A DNA stretch of 64,000 bases from assembly GCF_008000815.1 (NCBI RefSeq), contig NZ_CP042806.1, positions 5,642,001 to 5,706,000 of the forward strand, given 5' to 3'. Made by a program: the position numbers and the translations under genes. This document shows, in pieces, positions 53,578 through 61,397 of the stretch. Numbering within the stretch: the first letter of the stretch is position 1; the number at the start of each line of letters is the position of its first letter. Under the pieces are notes generated by a model that saw only the letters and a program-made list of their open reading frames with translations, was not told where the DNA came from and searched no databases. This DNA comes from Terriglobus albidus (GTDB taxonomy: Bacteria > Acidobacteriota > Terriglobia > Terriglobales > Acidobacteriaceae).

Positions 53578-54195
53578 TTATACGAAATCCAGCACATCGG
53601 CCACGGGACGGCGCGGCTTCTGCGTCCAATTTCCCGGAAGCTCAGTCCCAATGGACAACAGCAGGACCGGCACTTCATTCTCGGCCAGTGCGAACTCCCG
53701 GGCCACCGCTTCGGCATCGAAACCGATCATCGGCGTTGAACCCAGGCCAAGCGAGCGGGCCGCATAGATGATCGCCGTCGCGCCGATGGCCGCGGTGCGT
53801 ACTGCCTCGTCACGCTGGCGCTGCGGGTAGTTCATATACAGATCACGTGCAGGGATTTCCCACTCCGGCACCATTGTTTCCGGCATGATGCCCGCTTCCA
53901 CCACCGGCGCCAGGCGCTCCGGGATTACGCTGGAATCCGCCAGCTGGCCGCAGACGATGAAGGTAACGGCTGCATCCTTGATCGGGGGCTGATTCCAAGC
54001 GATCGGACTGAGCCGAGCCTTGGCTTCAGGTGTGCGAACCGCGATGAACCGCCAGTTCTGCATGTGGAACGATGTCGGCGCGCTCGTGCCGATTCGCACC
54101 AGTTCGCGGATCTGGTCGTCGCTCAAGGTGCAGGCAGGGTCGTAGTACTTGGTGGCCCTGCGACTCAAAATACATTCGATGACGGTGTTGGTCAT
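53578..54195 (-). CDS. Nitroreductase family protein
   Basis: 205 residues, FMN-dependent homodimeric NAD(P)H oxidoreductase fold. Marks: CILSRRATKYYDP, RELVRIGTSAPTSFHMQNWRFIAV, AAIGATAIIYAARSLGLGSTPMIGFD and a C-terminal RRPVADVLDFV. Such proteins reduce nitroaromatics, quinones or flavins. ATG 54195 follows GGAG at 6 bases. Convergent with peptidase E. Its upstream side contains a decayed quinone-reductase fragment. Confidence 0.9.
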   Translation of the reverse strand: MTNTVIECILSRRATKYYDPACTLSDDQIRELVRIGTSAPTSFHMQNWRFIAVRTPEAKARLSPIAWNQPPIKDAAVTFIVCGQLADSSVIPERLAPVVEAGIMPETMVPEWEIPARDLYMNYPQRQRDEAVRTAAIGATAIIYAARSLGLGSTPMIGFDAEAVAREFALAENEVPVLLLSIGTELPGNWTQKPRRPVADVLDFV

Positions 54196-54242
54196 GGCTG
54201 ACTCCATTGGTTGAAGAGATTGGTTGAGGTACAAGAGTGCTT

Positions 54243-54440
54243 TCGCACGTCGATGTTTGTGCGCAACCAGCCATCGCGCACACGCCGGACGATCTCACTT
54301 AGTTGGGAGCGATCGGACTCGACAACAAAATTCAACCGCCAGTCCGACACAGAGCCGTGCCCCGGTGATGCTGGTGAGGGTCACCAGCGCTCCTCAGAGC
54401 GCGAATCACGTCCATAGACGGCTTCGCGATTTGCGGGCTA
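54243..54440 (-). pseudogene. Decayed duplicate fragment of the quinone oxidoreductase gene
   Basis: On the minus strand, part reads RLNFVVESDRSQLSEIVRRV then RDGWLRTNI, matching VDFVVEADRSQLSKIVRRLG and DGRLRTNI of the intact gene at 55075-55992. Similarity spans about 200 bases of DNA (for example ACTTAGTTGGGAGCGATCGG against ACTCAGTTGGGAGCGGTCGG) with small losses that break the frame. Confidence 0.78.
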
Positions 54441-54977
54441 TCAAACGCTGGACATGGCTGGAATATCGATCTCGACGTCAGCCATATTGTTCAAAAAGTT
54501 GGTCAGAGTGTATCGGGCCGTCAGTGCGGTGAGTTCAACAATCTGCGCATCGGAATACCCGGCCACCCGAACGGCCGCGAGATCAGCATCGCTCACCTTT
54601 CCATGTGTGTCGATAATTCGTTTGGCGAATGCGGCAGCAGCCGCTCTCTTTGGATCGCTGGACTTTCCTTCGAGATTGAGCGAGATCTCGTCACCCGCTG
54701 TCTGAGAATTGGCATGTGTGATGAAGCAGTGGTTGGCAACGCAGTACTTGCAACCGTTGGCCATCGAAACAGCCAGCGCGACCGCTTCTCGCGTCTTCGC
54801 GTCGAGGACATGCGACATCGTGGTCTGGAGGTCAACATATGCCTGCAAAACACGCGGACTCAAGGAGAGCAACCGAAGTCCGTTTGATAGAAATCCCAAA
54901 CGCTGTTCCATTTCGTCGAGAATTCTCTGGGTTTCGGCGGGAGCTTGATCCCGTATGGGAAGTTCGATTCGTGCCAT
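54441..54977 (-). CDS. Carboxymuconolactone decarboxylase (AhpD-like) family protein
   Basis: 178 residues. A CMD/AhpD-like all-alpha domain with the redox CxxC motif NGCKYCVANH near residue 90, preceded by LDAKTREAVALAVSMA. Family: peroxidase-related or alkylhydroperoxidase D-like, probably a peroxide or radical defence enzyme. The C-terminus ELTALTARYTLTNFLNNMADVEID matches the extended group. ATG 54977 is chosen since the frame upstream overlaps the 3' end of the quinone reductase gene. Same strand as the quinone reductase, 97 bases downstream of it, so possibly cotranscribed. Confidence 0.88.
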   Translation of the reverse strand: MARIELPIRDQAPAETQRILDEMEQRLGFLSNGLRLLSLSPRVLQAYVDLQTTMSHVLDAKTREAVALAVSMANGCKYCVANHCFITHANSQTAGDEISLNLEGKSSDPKRAAAAAFAKRIIDTHGKVSDADLAAVRVAGYSDAQIVELTALTARYTLTNFLNNMADVEIDIPAMSSV

Positions 54978-55074
54978 GGCTCGGAATTTTCCTGTGAGAT
55001 CAATGGTTGGGTTAAGAGCTCGCGGTATGTATACGCGAGCCGAAAAGATCTTGGGTTCAGGCAGGCTCGGGTCC

Positions 55075-55992
55075 TTACGGTCGAGGGCGGATGATCGTCT
55101 TCCCCTTGCTTCGCTCAGTCCGATTGAAGGCGGCGACGGCATCGTCGAGGGAAGCCTCGCTGCCGATGTTCGTTCGCAGCCGGCCATCGCCCAAACGCCG
55201 GACGATCTTACTCAGTTGGGAGCGGTCGGCTTCGACAACAAAATCCACCGCCAGGCCGGCAGCGGGCCGCGCCTCCATAGAGCCGGTGATGGTCACAAAC
55301 GTCCCTCCGGCGCGAACCAGCCCCACCGACCGCTTCGCGATTTCGCCGCCGATGACATCGAGCACCAGATCGACTTCGCCGACATCTTCCAGAGCGTCCT
55401 TGTCGAGGTCGACAAACTCCTGCGCTCCAAAATCGAGAGCCGTCTGACGGCCGGCAGCGCGCCCGGTGCCGATGACGTATGCACCCGCATCACGCGCGAG
55501 CTGCGACGCCATCGAACCGACTACGCCGGCAGCACCGTGTACGAGGATGCGCTGGCCCGCCTGAAGACGGCCGTGATCGAACAACCCCTGCCACGCGGTC
55601 AGGCCCGGCATCACCAGGGCTGCGCCCACCGTGAAGTCAACGTCGCCCGGAAGCGGCGCGAGGTTGCGTGCCTCGACCGCCACATACTCCGCCAGCGTGC
55701 CATCGCGATACCAGTCCGTGAGGCCGAACACCCGCTGTCCAATCGACAGCCCCGTCGTGCCATAGCCGATAGCGGTGACCACTCCGGCCAGTTCGTGTCC
55801 CGGAATGGAAGGCGTCCGGTCACGGCCGGTGCGATCGGTCCAGGTCGAGGGCCACGACAGCTCATCGCCGGTGAATCCCGATGCACAAACCTGAACAACA
55901 ACGTCGTTGATCGCCGCCTGCGGCTCGGGCCGCTCTACGAGCTTTACCCCAGCCATTCCCGCTGCCTGATCCGTAGCTACAATCGCCTTCAT
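55075..55992 (-). CDS. NAD(P)-dependent quinone oxidoreductase/zinc-type alcohol dehydrogenase-like protein
   Basis: 305-residue MDR-superfamily enzyme of the QOR type. N-terminal GroES-like domain (VQVCASGFTGDELSWPSTW, IPGHELAGVVTAIG, VFGLTDWYRDGTLAEYVAV), Rossmann domain with AGQRILVHGAAGVVGSMASQLAR, and a C-terminus KGKTIIRPRP. Structural and catalytic zinc cysteines are absent, as in quinone reductases. GGGGAGGTG precedes the ATG. A duplicate fragment lies at 54243-54440. Confidence 0.9.
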   Translation of the reverse strand: MKAIVATDQAAGMAGVKLVERPEPQAAINDVVVQVCASGFTGDELSWPSTWTDRTGRDRTPSIPGHELAGVVTAIGYGTTGLSIGQRVFGLTDWYRDGTLAEYVAVEARNLAPLPGDVDFTVGAALVMPGLTAWQGLFDHGRLQAGQRILVHGAAGVVGSMASQLARDAGAYVIGTGRAAGRQTALDFGAQEFVDLDKDALEDVGEVDLVLDVIGGEIAKRSVGLVRAGGTFVTITGSMEARPAAGLAVDFVVEADRSQLSKIVRRLGDGRLRTNIGSEASLDDAVAAFNRTERSKGKTIIRPRP

Positions 55993-56081
55993 CGGTCACC
56001 TCCCCATGTTGAGTTCTTGCCTGTCTGGTAGTCGTGCCATGTTTGTTTCATAAGAACTGTCCCGTTGGTAAATCGAAGTTG

Positions 56082-56118
56082 GAGCTTTTTCCTGTAGGTG
56101 TAGTCCAGGGCTTTTGCC
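56082..56118 (+). mobile_element. MITE-like repeat family 1, truncated copy F
   Basis: GAGCTTTTTCCTGTAGGTGT followed by AGTCCAGGGCTTTTGC matches the left end of copy E at 61269-61305; the remainder is missing. Confidence 0.6.
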
Positions 56119-56129
56119 TTCCACGGTCA

Positions 56130-56152
56130 GGCTATATTGGGATGGAATAGCC
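56130..56152. promoter_or_regulatory. Inverted repeat upstream of the MocR gene, site 1
   Basis: GGCTAT-N11-ATAGCC, 54 bases before the MocR start. Candidate autoregulatory site. Confidence 0.4.
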
Positions 56153-56176
56153 GGAAGGACCATAATCAGCGGGGAT

Positions 56177-56191
56177 GACTAGTCCATAGTC
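56177..56191. promoter_or_regulatory. Inverted repeat upstream of the MocR gene, site 2
   Basis: Perfect GACTA GTCCA TAGTC palindrome, ending 14 bases before the start codon, where binding would block the promoter or ribosome entry. Confidence 0.45.
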
Positions 56192-56205
56192 AAGGTGCCT
56201 GAACA

Positions 56206-57681
56206 ATGCCGAAGAGAGAAACATTTCAAGACCTGGTCCTGGAACCAAGGAAGGATGGCCAGGAGATGTGGCGCTGGCTCTACACCGAGCTGCGTTCCGC
56301 AATTATCGATGGCAGATTGAAATCTGGAGCACGATTGCCATCCACGAGAAACCTGGCGGCACAATACGGCTTTGCCCGAGGTACAGTCGTGGCAGCATTC
56401 CAGCAACTTCAGGCTGAGGGATTCGTCTCGTCGGAAGTGAGTGCTGGCACCTTTGTCTTACCGGCGCCAGGGTGGGAGCTGCCTTCTCCGGCGAAACAAA
56501 GATCGTCCCGGCAGGCAATCTCCAGAGCGACCATCGCAAAGCGCACGCAGAGTCTTCTTAAGACCACATTTCTCCAGCCTGCTTCGCATTCCGTCGGTAA
56601 GGCGTTTCGGGGCTACGAGCCGGCTATCGACCTGTTTCCAGTCGAACAATGGGCGCGGATTGCGGCGCGCGTTTATCGCAAGGCGCCGCGTTCCCTGTAT
56701 GGGCAAGGTGATGCAGGTGGTTATCCACCGCTGCGAAGAGCCATCGCCGAATATGTGGGCCGGTCCCGCGGCGTACGTTGTTCTGCCGAACAGATCATCG
56801 TGACATCCGGCGCGCAGCAGGCGTTGGACCTTTTGGCCCGGGTGCTTCTCGATCCCGGTGACCAGGTGTGGATGGAAGATCCCGGGTACCCTGGAGCCTC
56901 TCAAGCCTTTCAGAGCGCCGGCGCGAGTGTGATTCCCATCCCGGTCGATGGGGACGGTATGGATGTTGCAAGAGCGATAAAGTCATCTCCCGCCGCCCGT
57001 GTGGTGTATGTGACACCCGCTAATCAATTTCCCCTCGGGGTCGTCCTGTCAGCAGAGAGACGAGTCGAACTTCTCTCCTGGGCAGCGCGTGCGGGGGCAT
57101 GGATTATCGAAGACGAATACGACGCGGAATATCGTTATTCCGGCAAGCCGATTGCGTCACTGCACAGTCTCGATCGATCTGGATCGGTCATTTATGTTGG
57201 AACCTTTACCAAGATGCTCTTCAACGCTCTTCGCATTGGGTTCATCGTTGTTCCGGAACGGTTCGTTGAAGCGTTTAGAATCGCACGAAGCTTCATGGAT
57301 CGCCACGCTCCGACGTTAGATCAGGCCGTGCTGACGGAATTCATCAACGAAGGTCACTTCGGCCGCCACGTCAGAAAGATGAGACAGGTCTACTCGGATC
57401 GTTCGCAGCTACTTGCAGAAGAAGCGAATCGGCGTCTTGCCGGTGTGCTTGATGTGGAGCACGCGCAATCTGGCATGTGCACCGTGGCCTGGATCAAAAC
57501 ACGTGTCACCGAAATGGTGTTGAAACGACGGGCAGAACAACTGGGATTGGAAGTAAGTCCAATCTCCTCATTTGTCATCAAGTACGAGCAGAAACCCGCG
57601 TTGTTCCTGGGCTTTGCAGGGTGTAATGAAAATGAGATAAAGAGGGGCGTTTCGGTTTTGGAAGCTATCCTCTCTCGCTGA
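56206..57681 (+). CDS. MocR/PdxR-type GntR regulator with aminotransferase domain
   Basis: 491 residues. GntR HTH (LYTELRSAIIDGRLKSGARLPSTRNLAAQYGFARGTVVAAFQQLQAEGFVSSEVSAGTFV), linker, and PLP fold-type I domain with the Lys in YVGTFTKMLFNALRIGFIV, IIEDEYDAEYRYSGKP and the RHVRKMRQVYSDR segment. The second protein of this type in the window; it differs clearly in sequence from the one at 35576. It faces away from the quinone-reductase/CMD pair, which is the probable target together with its own gene. The gene downstream (greB) converges. Confidence 0.92.
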   Translation: MPKRETFQDLVLEPRKDGQEMWRWLYTELRSAIIDGRLKSGARLPSTRNLAAQYGFARGTVVAAFQQLQAEGFVSSEVSAGTFVLPAPGWELPSPAKQRSSRQAISRATIAKRTQSLLKTTFLQPASHSVGKAFRGYEPAIDLFPVEQWARIAARVYRKAPRSLYGQGDAGGYPPLRRAIAEYVGRSRGVRCSAEQIIVTSGAQQALDLLARVLLDPGDQVWMEDPGYPGASQAFQSAGASVIPIPVDGDGMDVARAIKSSPAARVVYVTPANQFPLGVVLSAERRVELLSWAARAGAWIIEDEYDAEYRYSGKPIASLHSLDRSGSVIYVGTFTKMLFNALRIGFIVVPERFVEAFRIARSFMDRHAPTLDQAVLTEFINEGHFGRHVRKMRQVYSDRSQLLAEEANRRLAGVLDVEHAQSGMCTVAWIKTRVTEMVLKRRAEQLGLEVSPISSFVIKYEQKPALFLGFAGCNENEIKRGVSVLEAILSR

Positions 57682-57684
57682 GAG

Positions 57685-58287
57685 TCAGCGATCGACTCTC
57701 TTTATGGAGACGCCGGACTCGGAGCCTAGTGGCTCCCGGAACGGTTCTACCGGGATGCGTTCATACCGCACTTCCAACACTGTCAGCTGTTCGGTGCCGC
57801 GCGGCGCATGGAGAACAATTTCATCACCCGCCGCAGTTTTCATGAGTGCCCGCCCCAGGGGCGAAACCCAACTGATATGGTTGCGTTCGAGGTCGACTTC
57901 GTCGGTGCCGACGATGCTCACGACTCGCTCTTCTCCCGTGGCATTGACGTAGTGAACGGTCGCGCCAAAGAATGCCTTACTCATCCGCAGACCCGTTCTC
58001 GGGGCTTCGGGATCTACTACCTCCGCGGCTTCGATTCGTTTCGTAAGGAAGCGAATCCGCCCATCGATCTGTCGCAGTCGTCGCTTTCCGTACTGATAGT
58101 CGGCATTCTCACTGCGATCGCCATTGCCGGCAGCCCACGCCACCACCGCCACCACGGCAGGGCGCTCCTTGGTGAGCAAAAAATGGCGCTCATGTTTAAG
58201 GCGCTCGAGCCCACTGGGAGTAATGTAGTTTTTGCCGTGCGCCGCGGGCGCGTCTGCCTGCGGTCTTCTAGTAAATCCTTTCCGCAT
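57685..58287 (-). CDS. greB: Transcription elongation factor GreB
   Basis: 200 residues. N-terminal coiled-coil hairpin with NYITPSGLERLKHERHFLLTKERPAVV and GDRSENADYQYGKRRLRQIDGRIRFLTKRIEAAEVVDPE, holding the acidic tip (GDRSENADY) that coordinates the RNA polymerase magnesium; C-terminal FKBP-like domain with VSIVGTDEVDLERNHISWVSPLGRALMKTAAGDEIVLHAPRGTEQLTVLEVRYE. GreB rescues backtracked RNA polymerase by stimulating transcript cleavage. ATG 58287 follows GGAGAGGACAGG. The C-terminal tail of about 25 residues is longer than in E. coli. Only 3 bases separate it from the converging MocR gene. Confidence 0.92.
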   Translation of the reverse strand: MRKGFTRRPQADAPAAHGKNYITPSGLERLKHERHFLLTKERPAVVAVVAWAAGNGDRSENADYQYGKRRLRQIDGRIRFLTKRIEAAEVVDPEAPRTGLRMSKAFFGATVHYVNATGEERVVSIVGTDEVDLERNHISWVSPLGRALMKTAAGDEIVLHAPRGTEQLTVLEVRYERIPVEPFREPLGSESGVSIKRVDR

Positions 58288-58353
58288 CCTGTCCTCTCCA
58301 GCGCGAATTCGTGGGTGCCTCGATCTGCTGACGAATCAACGCGGGGAAAACCG

Positions 58354-58818
58354 TCATTGTTTGAGAAGCGCGTCAAGACCGGACTGCGCAATGGCTTCGT
58401 CGATCTCCGATTTGGAGCCACTCGCGGAGATTCCACCCAGAATCTTTCCATCGATTTTAATCGGCAATCCTCCCTGGTTGGGGAAAAATTCAGGGAAGGC
58501 CATCGCTTCCGTATTGCCCTTTTTGATCGTGTCGGCTCCATCTTTGGACGGCCTGCCGTAGAAGGCGGCATGGCGCGCCTTTCTTTGGGCGAATTGAATG
58601 GTGTTCAGTGAGGCTGTTTCACCCTTCTCCAGAAAAAGCAGATTGCCACTCTCATCCACAATACAGATGGTTACGGAAACATTGAGTTCCTTCGCCTTTG
58701 CCTCCGCCGCAGAAACCATGATTTTGATGTGGGGAAGGTCCAGATACTTCTTGTTTGGAAGATCGTTGGCAAAAGCCGTCGCCGCTGAAAGAAGGATTGC
58801 CGCCAAAACTCGATACAC
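58354..58818 (-). CDS. Secreted heme-binding/GlcG-HbpS family protein
   Basis: 154 residues with a signal peptide (VLAAILLSAATAFAND). HbpS/GlcG (DUF336) domain: LPHIKIMVSAAEAKAKELNVSVTICIVDESGNLLFLEKGETASLNTIQFAQRKA, MAFPEFFPNQGGLPIKIDGKILGGISASGSKSEIDEAIAQSGLDAL. Streptomyces HbpS binds heme outside the cell and signals redox stress; most homologues are uncharacterised. Starts at GTG 58818 with GAGGGGG upstream. Same strand as greB but probably separate. Confidence 0.87.
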   Translation of the reverse strand: MYRVLAAILLSAATAFANDLPNKKYLDLPHIKIMVSAAEAKAKELNVSVTICIVDESGNLLFLEKGETASLNTIQFAQRKARHAAFYGRPSKDGADTIKKGNTEAMAFPEFFPNQGGLPIKIDGKILGGISASGSKSEIDEAIAQSGLDALLKQ

Positions 58819-59149
58819 GAATACCCCCTCTAGAATTGCGCTCCCAAGGTATCAGAGCCATCGGTCTAAGGTTGTTATCAAAAATGTTGTCACCCTGAAC
58901 GTTCGGGGTCCTTTATCCATTGCATTGCAATGGGTAAGACATTCGAGCGAAGCTCGGACTGGTGGGAGCCGAGGGCTTTTAGCCCTCGGTTTACGGATGC
59001 AAAAGAAGCCGGGCTTTAGCCTTGGGCCTTTTTCCTGACGGACAGAGAAGGCCCGGGGCTAAAGCCCATTTATCTTTACGCCTTTATCAGCGGGCTGAAG
59101 CCCGCTGCTCCCACCCATCTTAGCCCCATGCACCCGCAGGGAAAACACC
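58819..59149. other. Gap holding a BIME-like block
   Basis: The repeat block 58961-59116 fills its right half. TTGTCACCCTGAACG (58886-58900) resembles other dispersed intergenic words (compare 42344-42358). No gene. Confidence 0.45.
58961..59116. repeat. BIME-like palindromic repeat block
   Basis: Bounded by GGTGGGAGC and GCTCCCACC. Inner palindromes: GAGGGCTTTTAGCCCTC, CGGGCTTTAGCC, CCGGGGCTAAAGCCC and AGCGGGCTGAAGCCCGCT. Same architecture as 32148-32302, including CTTTACGCCTTTATCAGCGG here against the complement there. Confidence 0.82.
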
Positions 59150-61393
59150 CTACCGCACCGCCATCGTAGTTCGCCAGAAGTTGACCTTCCCGCCGGTTGG
59201 ATCGATAACTGTCACCTGGCACTCGTATTCGCCAGGTGCTCGCTCACTTAACGGAATTGCGAACTCAAGAGGGATCGTATTGAGTTGCCCCGACCCTTTC
59301 GCAACTTCTGCAGGTGCGCTCTCGAATACTCTCTTCCCATCTCGATAGAGGCTTACCTGTGCAACGACCGGTGAAGCACTCTTCGTCCGCGGCTTGTATG
59401 CCTGGAGATAGACAAACATGGTCTGGCTCGTTTGAAAGACGCGTGTGACACTTGGAACGAGCGTCAAGCCGTTTTCGACGAGCGGATGTTGTTCCGCAGC
59501 CTTTGCACTCCGCTTCTGCGCGTTGTAGATCGCGTCCTTCAGGGCAGTTCGCTGGCTGCTGAGCACCACAGAGCTGATGGGCAACCGCTGGTCTTCCTTA
59601 TCGAGGTTGGGAATCACGAATGCCGTCTGATAGCTGCCGATCCGGCCCGTCTCATCGTCGCGTGCCAGGAACTTGATCGTGTAGCGGCCGGGCAGCAGCG
59701 TGAAGCCGGTGCTGTACACGATGGGATGATGGGCGATCTCCGCCGCATCGGTGTCGCTCAGTTTCGCGCTCACCTTGTCCCTCACGTTTGCGACCGTAGT
59801 GCCTGCTTCGTCTTTGATCTCGCCAATGAAGTCGATGGTGGTTCGCTCTGCTCCAAAACGCTTTGCCAGAGCCAGTTCGCGCCCTGGAATCTTTACAGTC
59901 AATGGAATGAAGTATTCAGCATGATTGATCTGGAAGTAGTCCAGCTCCATCGCGATCGCCAGATCCGTGATCGGGTCGGGCAGCATCAGCGCATCTTCAA
60001 GCTGACGTTCCTTGTCAGCAACGTTGAACTGGTTGAACTCTTTGTTCGCGTAGTAGCCCTGGCGATAGTCGAGATCGGCTTCAAGGTCGGAGCGGTTGAG
60101 CGCCACCTTCACGCGGCGATACTTGCCATCCTTCGCGGTATTGGTGGTGTAGTAGCCAACGATGTAGTAGCTGGAGATGGAGCGCTCCGCGTTGTGGATG
60201 CCGCGGCCGAGATCATTGGTGTCCAGCAGCGCCTTACCGCCGGTATCGCCGGCAAGCGCGTACAGCGTGTCCTGCGACTGCTGCATCCGGTTGGTCATGG
60301 CCAACGCCGAGGCCCCCGTGTACATCTGCGATCCGCCGGCGGAGCCCTGTGTCGCATCCCCGAGCGGTGCACTGGCGACGAGCCCGCGGGCATCAATCGG
60401 CCAGAACGAGACTCCGGCGCGAATGGCCGAGTTGATCGTCGCATGAAGCTGTGCCTGATTGTCCATGCTGTTGAGCCGTAATCCGCTCGCGAAATACACC
60501 AGGCACTTCTTCTCGCTGAGACGGCCGAGCATGTTTGCCGCGGTCTGGAGCGCAGAGAGCTGGCGATCCGTATTGAAGATGTTGAACTCTGTATCGTCCT
60601 GGCCAAAGGCTGAGCCGGAATCGGACGCAGCGGCGTCGCCACTCGTGGAGTTGTCGTATCCACGGTCCTCTCCTACGGTGAGCGTCGCAAGGATGCTGAG
60701 GAGACGCGTACGGTCAGCGGTGAAGTCCTGCAAGACCTCCACTGCTGCGCCCGAGTACCGGAGGATGGCGAACATGTCCTGCGGCTGCATCTCAGTGCGG
60801 ACGAATTTCTCTGCCGCCGACAGCGCGCGATACTGGTCACCGGGATCCATTCCGGTCATGTCGAAGTAAAGCGCAAGAAGCCGCTTATCGCGATACTTGC
60901 CGCTGCCCTTCAGCTCCGGCTCGATCTCGAAGTGCGACAACTTGTTATATGGCTTTACGTACGCGGGCGCCGGAGGCATAGCGACGGCGGTTGGCTCTGC
61001 CAGCGCCTGATATTCCGGCTCTGCCAGTGCTTGATATTCAAAGACGCGGATATTCTGCGGCGCACCATTTTCCGTAATGGCGAAGTCCTTCTGCGTAAGG
61101 CCGGAGACCGGATTGCCCTTCTTGTCCTTGACCGAGATGGTTTCGATGACAAGTTGCGACGACACCTTCAGAATGGGCGTGCCGTCGCTGGTAGTAGTCG
61201 ACGCATTTTGCCCTACCTGTTGAGCGACGGCGACAGCAGTCCACAAGAACAGCAATGCAGTGGCGATAGAGCATTTTTCCTGTAGGTGTAGTGCAGGGCT
61301 TTTGCATCTATGGGCGTTTTCCACAATGAAAACGCCGCTGCACGCCCCTCCCGGGATACCCAGCAACAGGAAAAATGCTCTAGCGAGTCTCAT
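59150..61393 (-). CDS. VWA-domain protein (TIGR03436 type) with MITE-like insertion in its signal peptide
   Basis: 747 residues. After the N-terminus comes ILKVSSQLVIETISVKDKKGNPVSGLTQKDFAITENGAPQNIRVFEYQ, the TIGR03436 signature, then a von Willebrand A domain (LLALYFDMTGMDPGDQYRALSAAEKFV, FAILRYSGAAVEVLQDFTADRTRL, CLVYFASGLRLNSMDNQAQL). The C-terminal half is beta-rich (SPVVAQVSLYRDGKRVFESAP). An 8-residue duplication EYQALAEP occurs twice at 60993-61040. The first residues MRLA are followed by 40 residues encoded by repeat copy E and only then by TALLFLWTAVAVAQQ, the evident original signal peptide. It starts 4 bases after the stop of the TonB-dependent receptor gene, so the two are cotranscribed. 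Role unknown; probably surface protein interaction. Confidence 0.85.
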   Translation of the reverse strand: MRLARAFFLLLGIPGGACSGVFIVENAHRCKSPALHLQEKCSIATALLFLWTAVAVAQQVGQNASTTTSDGTPILKVSSQLVIETISVKDKKGNPVSGLTQKDFAITENGAPQNIRVFEYQALAEPEYQALAEPTAVAMPPAPAYVKPYNKLSHFEIEPELKGSGKYRDKRLLALYFDMTGMDPGDQYRALSAAEKFVRTEMQPQDMFAILRYSGAAVEVLQDFTADRTRLLSILATLTVGEDRGYDNSTSGDAAASDSGSAFGQDDTEFNIFNTDRQLSALQTAANMLGRLSEKKCLVYFASGLRLNSMDNQAQLHATINSAIRAGVSFWPIDARGLVASAPLGDATQGSAGGSQMYTGASALAMTNRMQQSQDTLYALAGDTGGKALLDTNDLGRGIHNAERSISSYYIVGYYTTNTAKDGKYRRVKVALNRSDLEADLDYRQGYYANKEFNQFNVADKERQLEDALMLPDPITDLAIAMELDYFQINHAEYFIPLTVKIPGRELALAKRFGAERTTIDFIGEIKDEAGTTVANVRDKVSAKLSDTDAAEIAHHPIVYSTGFTLLPGRYTIKFLARDDETGRIGSYQTAFVIPNLDKEDQRLPISSVVLSSQRTALKDAIYNAQKRSAKAAEQHPLVENGLTLVPSVTRVFQTSQTMFVYLQAYKPRTKSASPVVAQVSLYRDGKRVFESAPAEVAKGSGQLNTIPLEFAIPLSERAPGEYECQVTVIDPTGGKVNFWRTTMAVR
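60993..61040 (-). repeat. 24-bp tandem duplication inside the VWA gene
   Basis: Two 24-base units beginning GGCTCTGCCAG on the plus strand, 21 of 24 bases identical, encoding EYQALAEP twice. In frame. Confidence 0.85.
61267..61382 (+). mobile_element. MITE-like repeat family 1, copy E (intact), inserted in the VWA gene
   Basis: 116 bases, with 17-base perfect terminal inverted repeats TAGAGCATTTTTCCTGT and its complement. Flanked on both sides by GCGA, consistent with a 4-base target duplication. The insertion plus duplication is 120 bases, so the host frame is kept. No transposase; movement would need an enzyme supplied elsewhere. Confidence 0.85.
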
Positions 61394-61397
61394 GGAA

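Noticed and set aside
54955-56031. Plus-strand open frame of about 358 codons over the quinone oxidoreductase gene
   Set aside because: Arg/Ala-rich, no recognised domain, and fully explained as the complement of the well-supported minus-strand gene.
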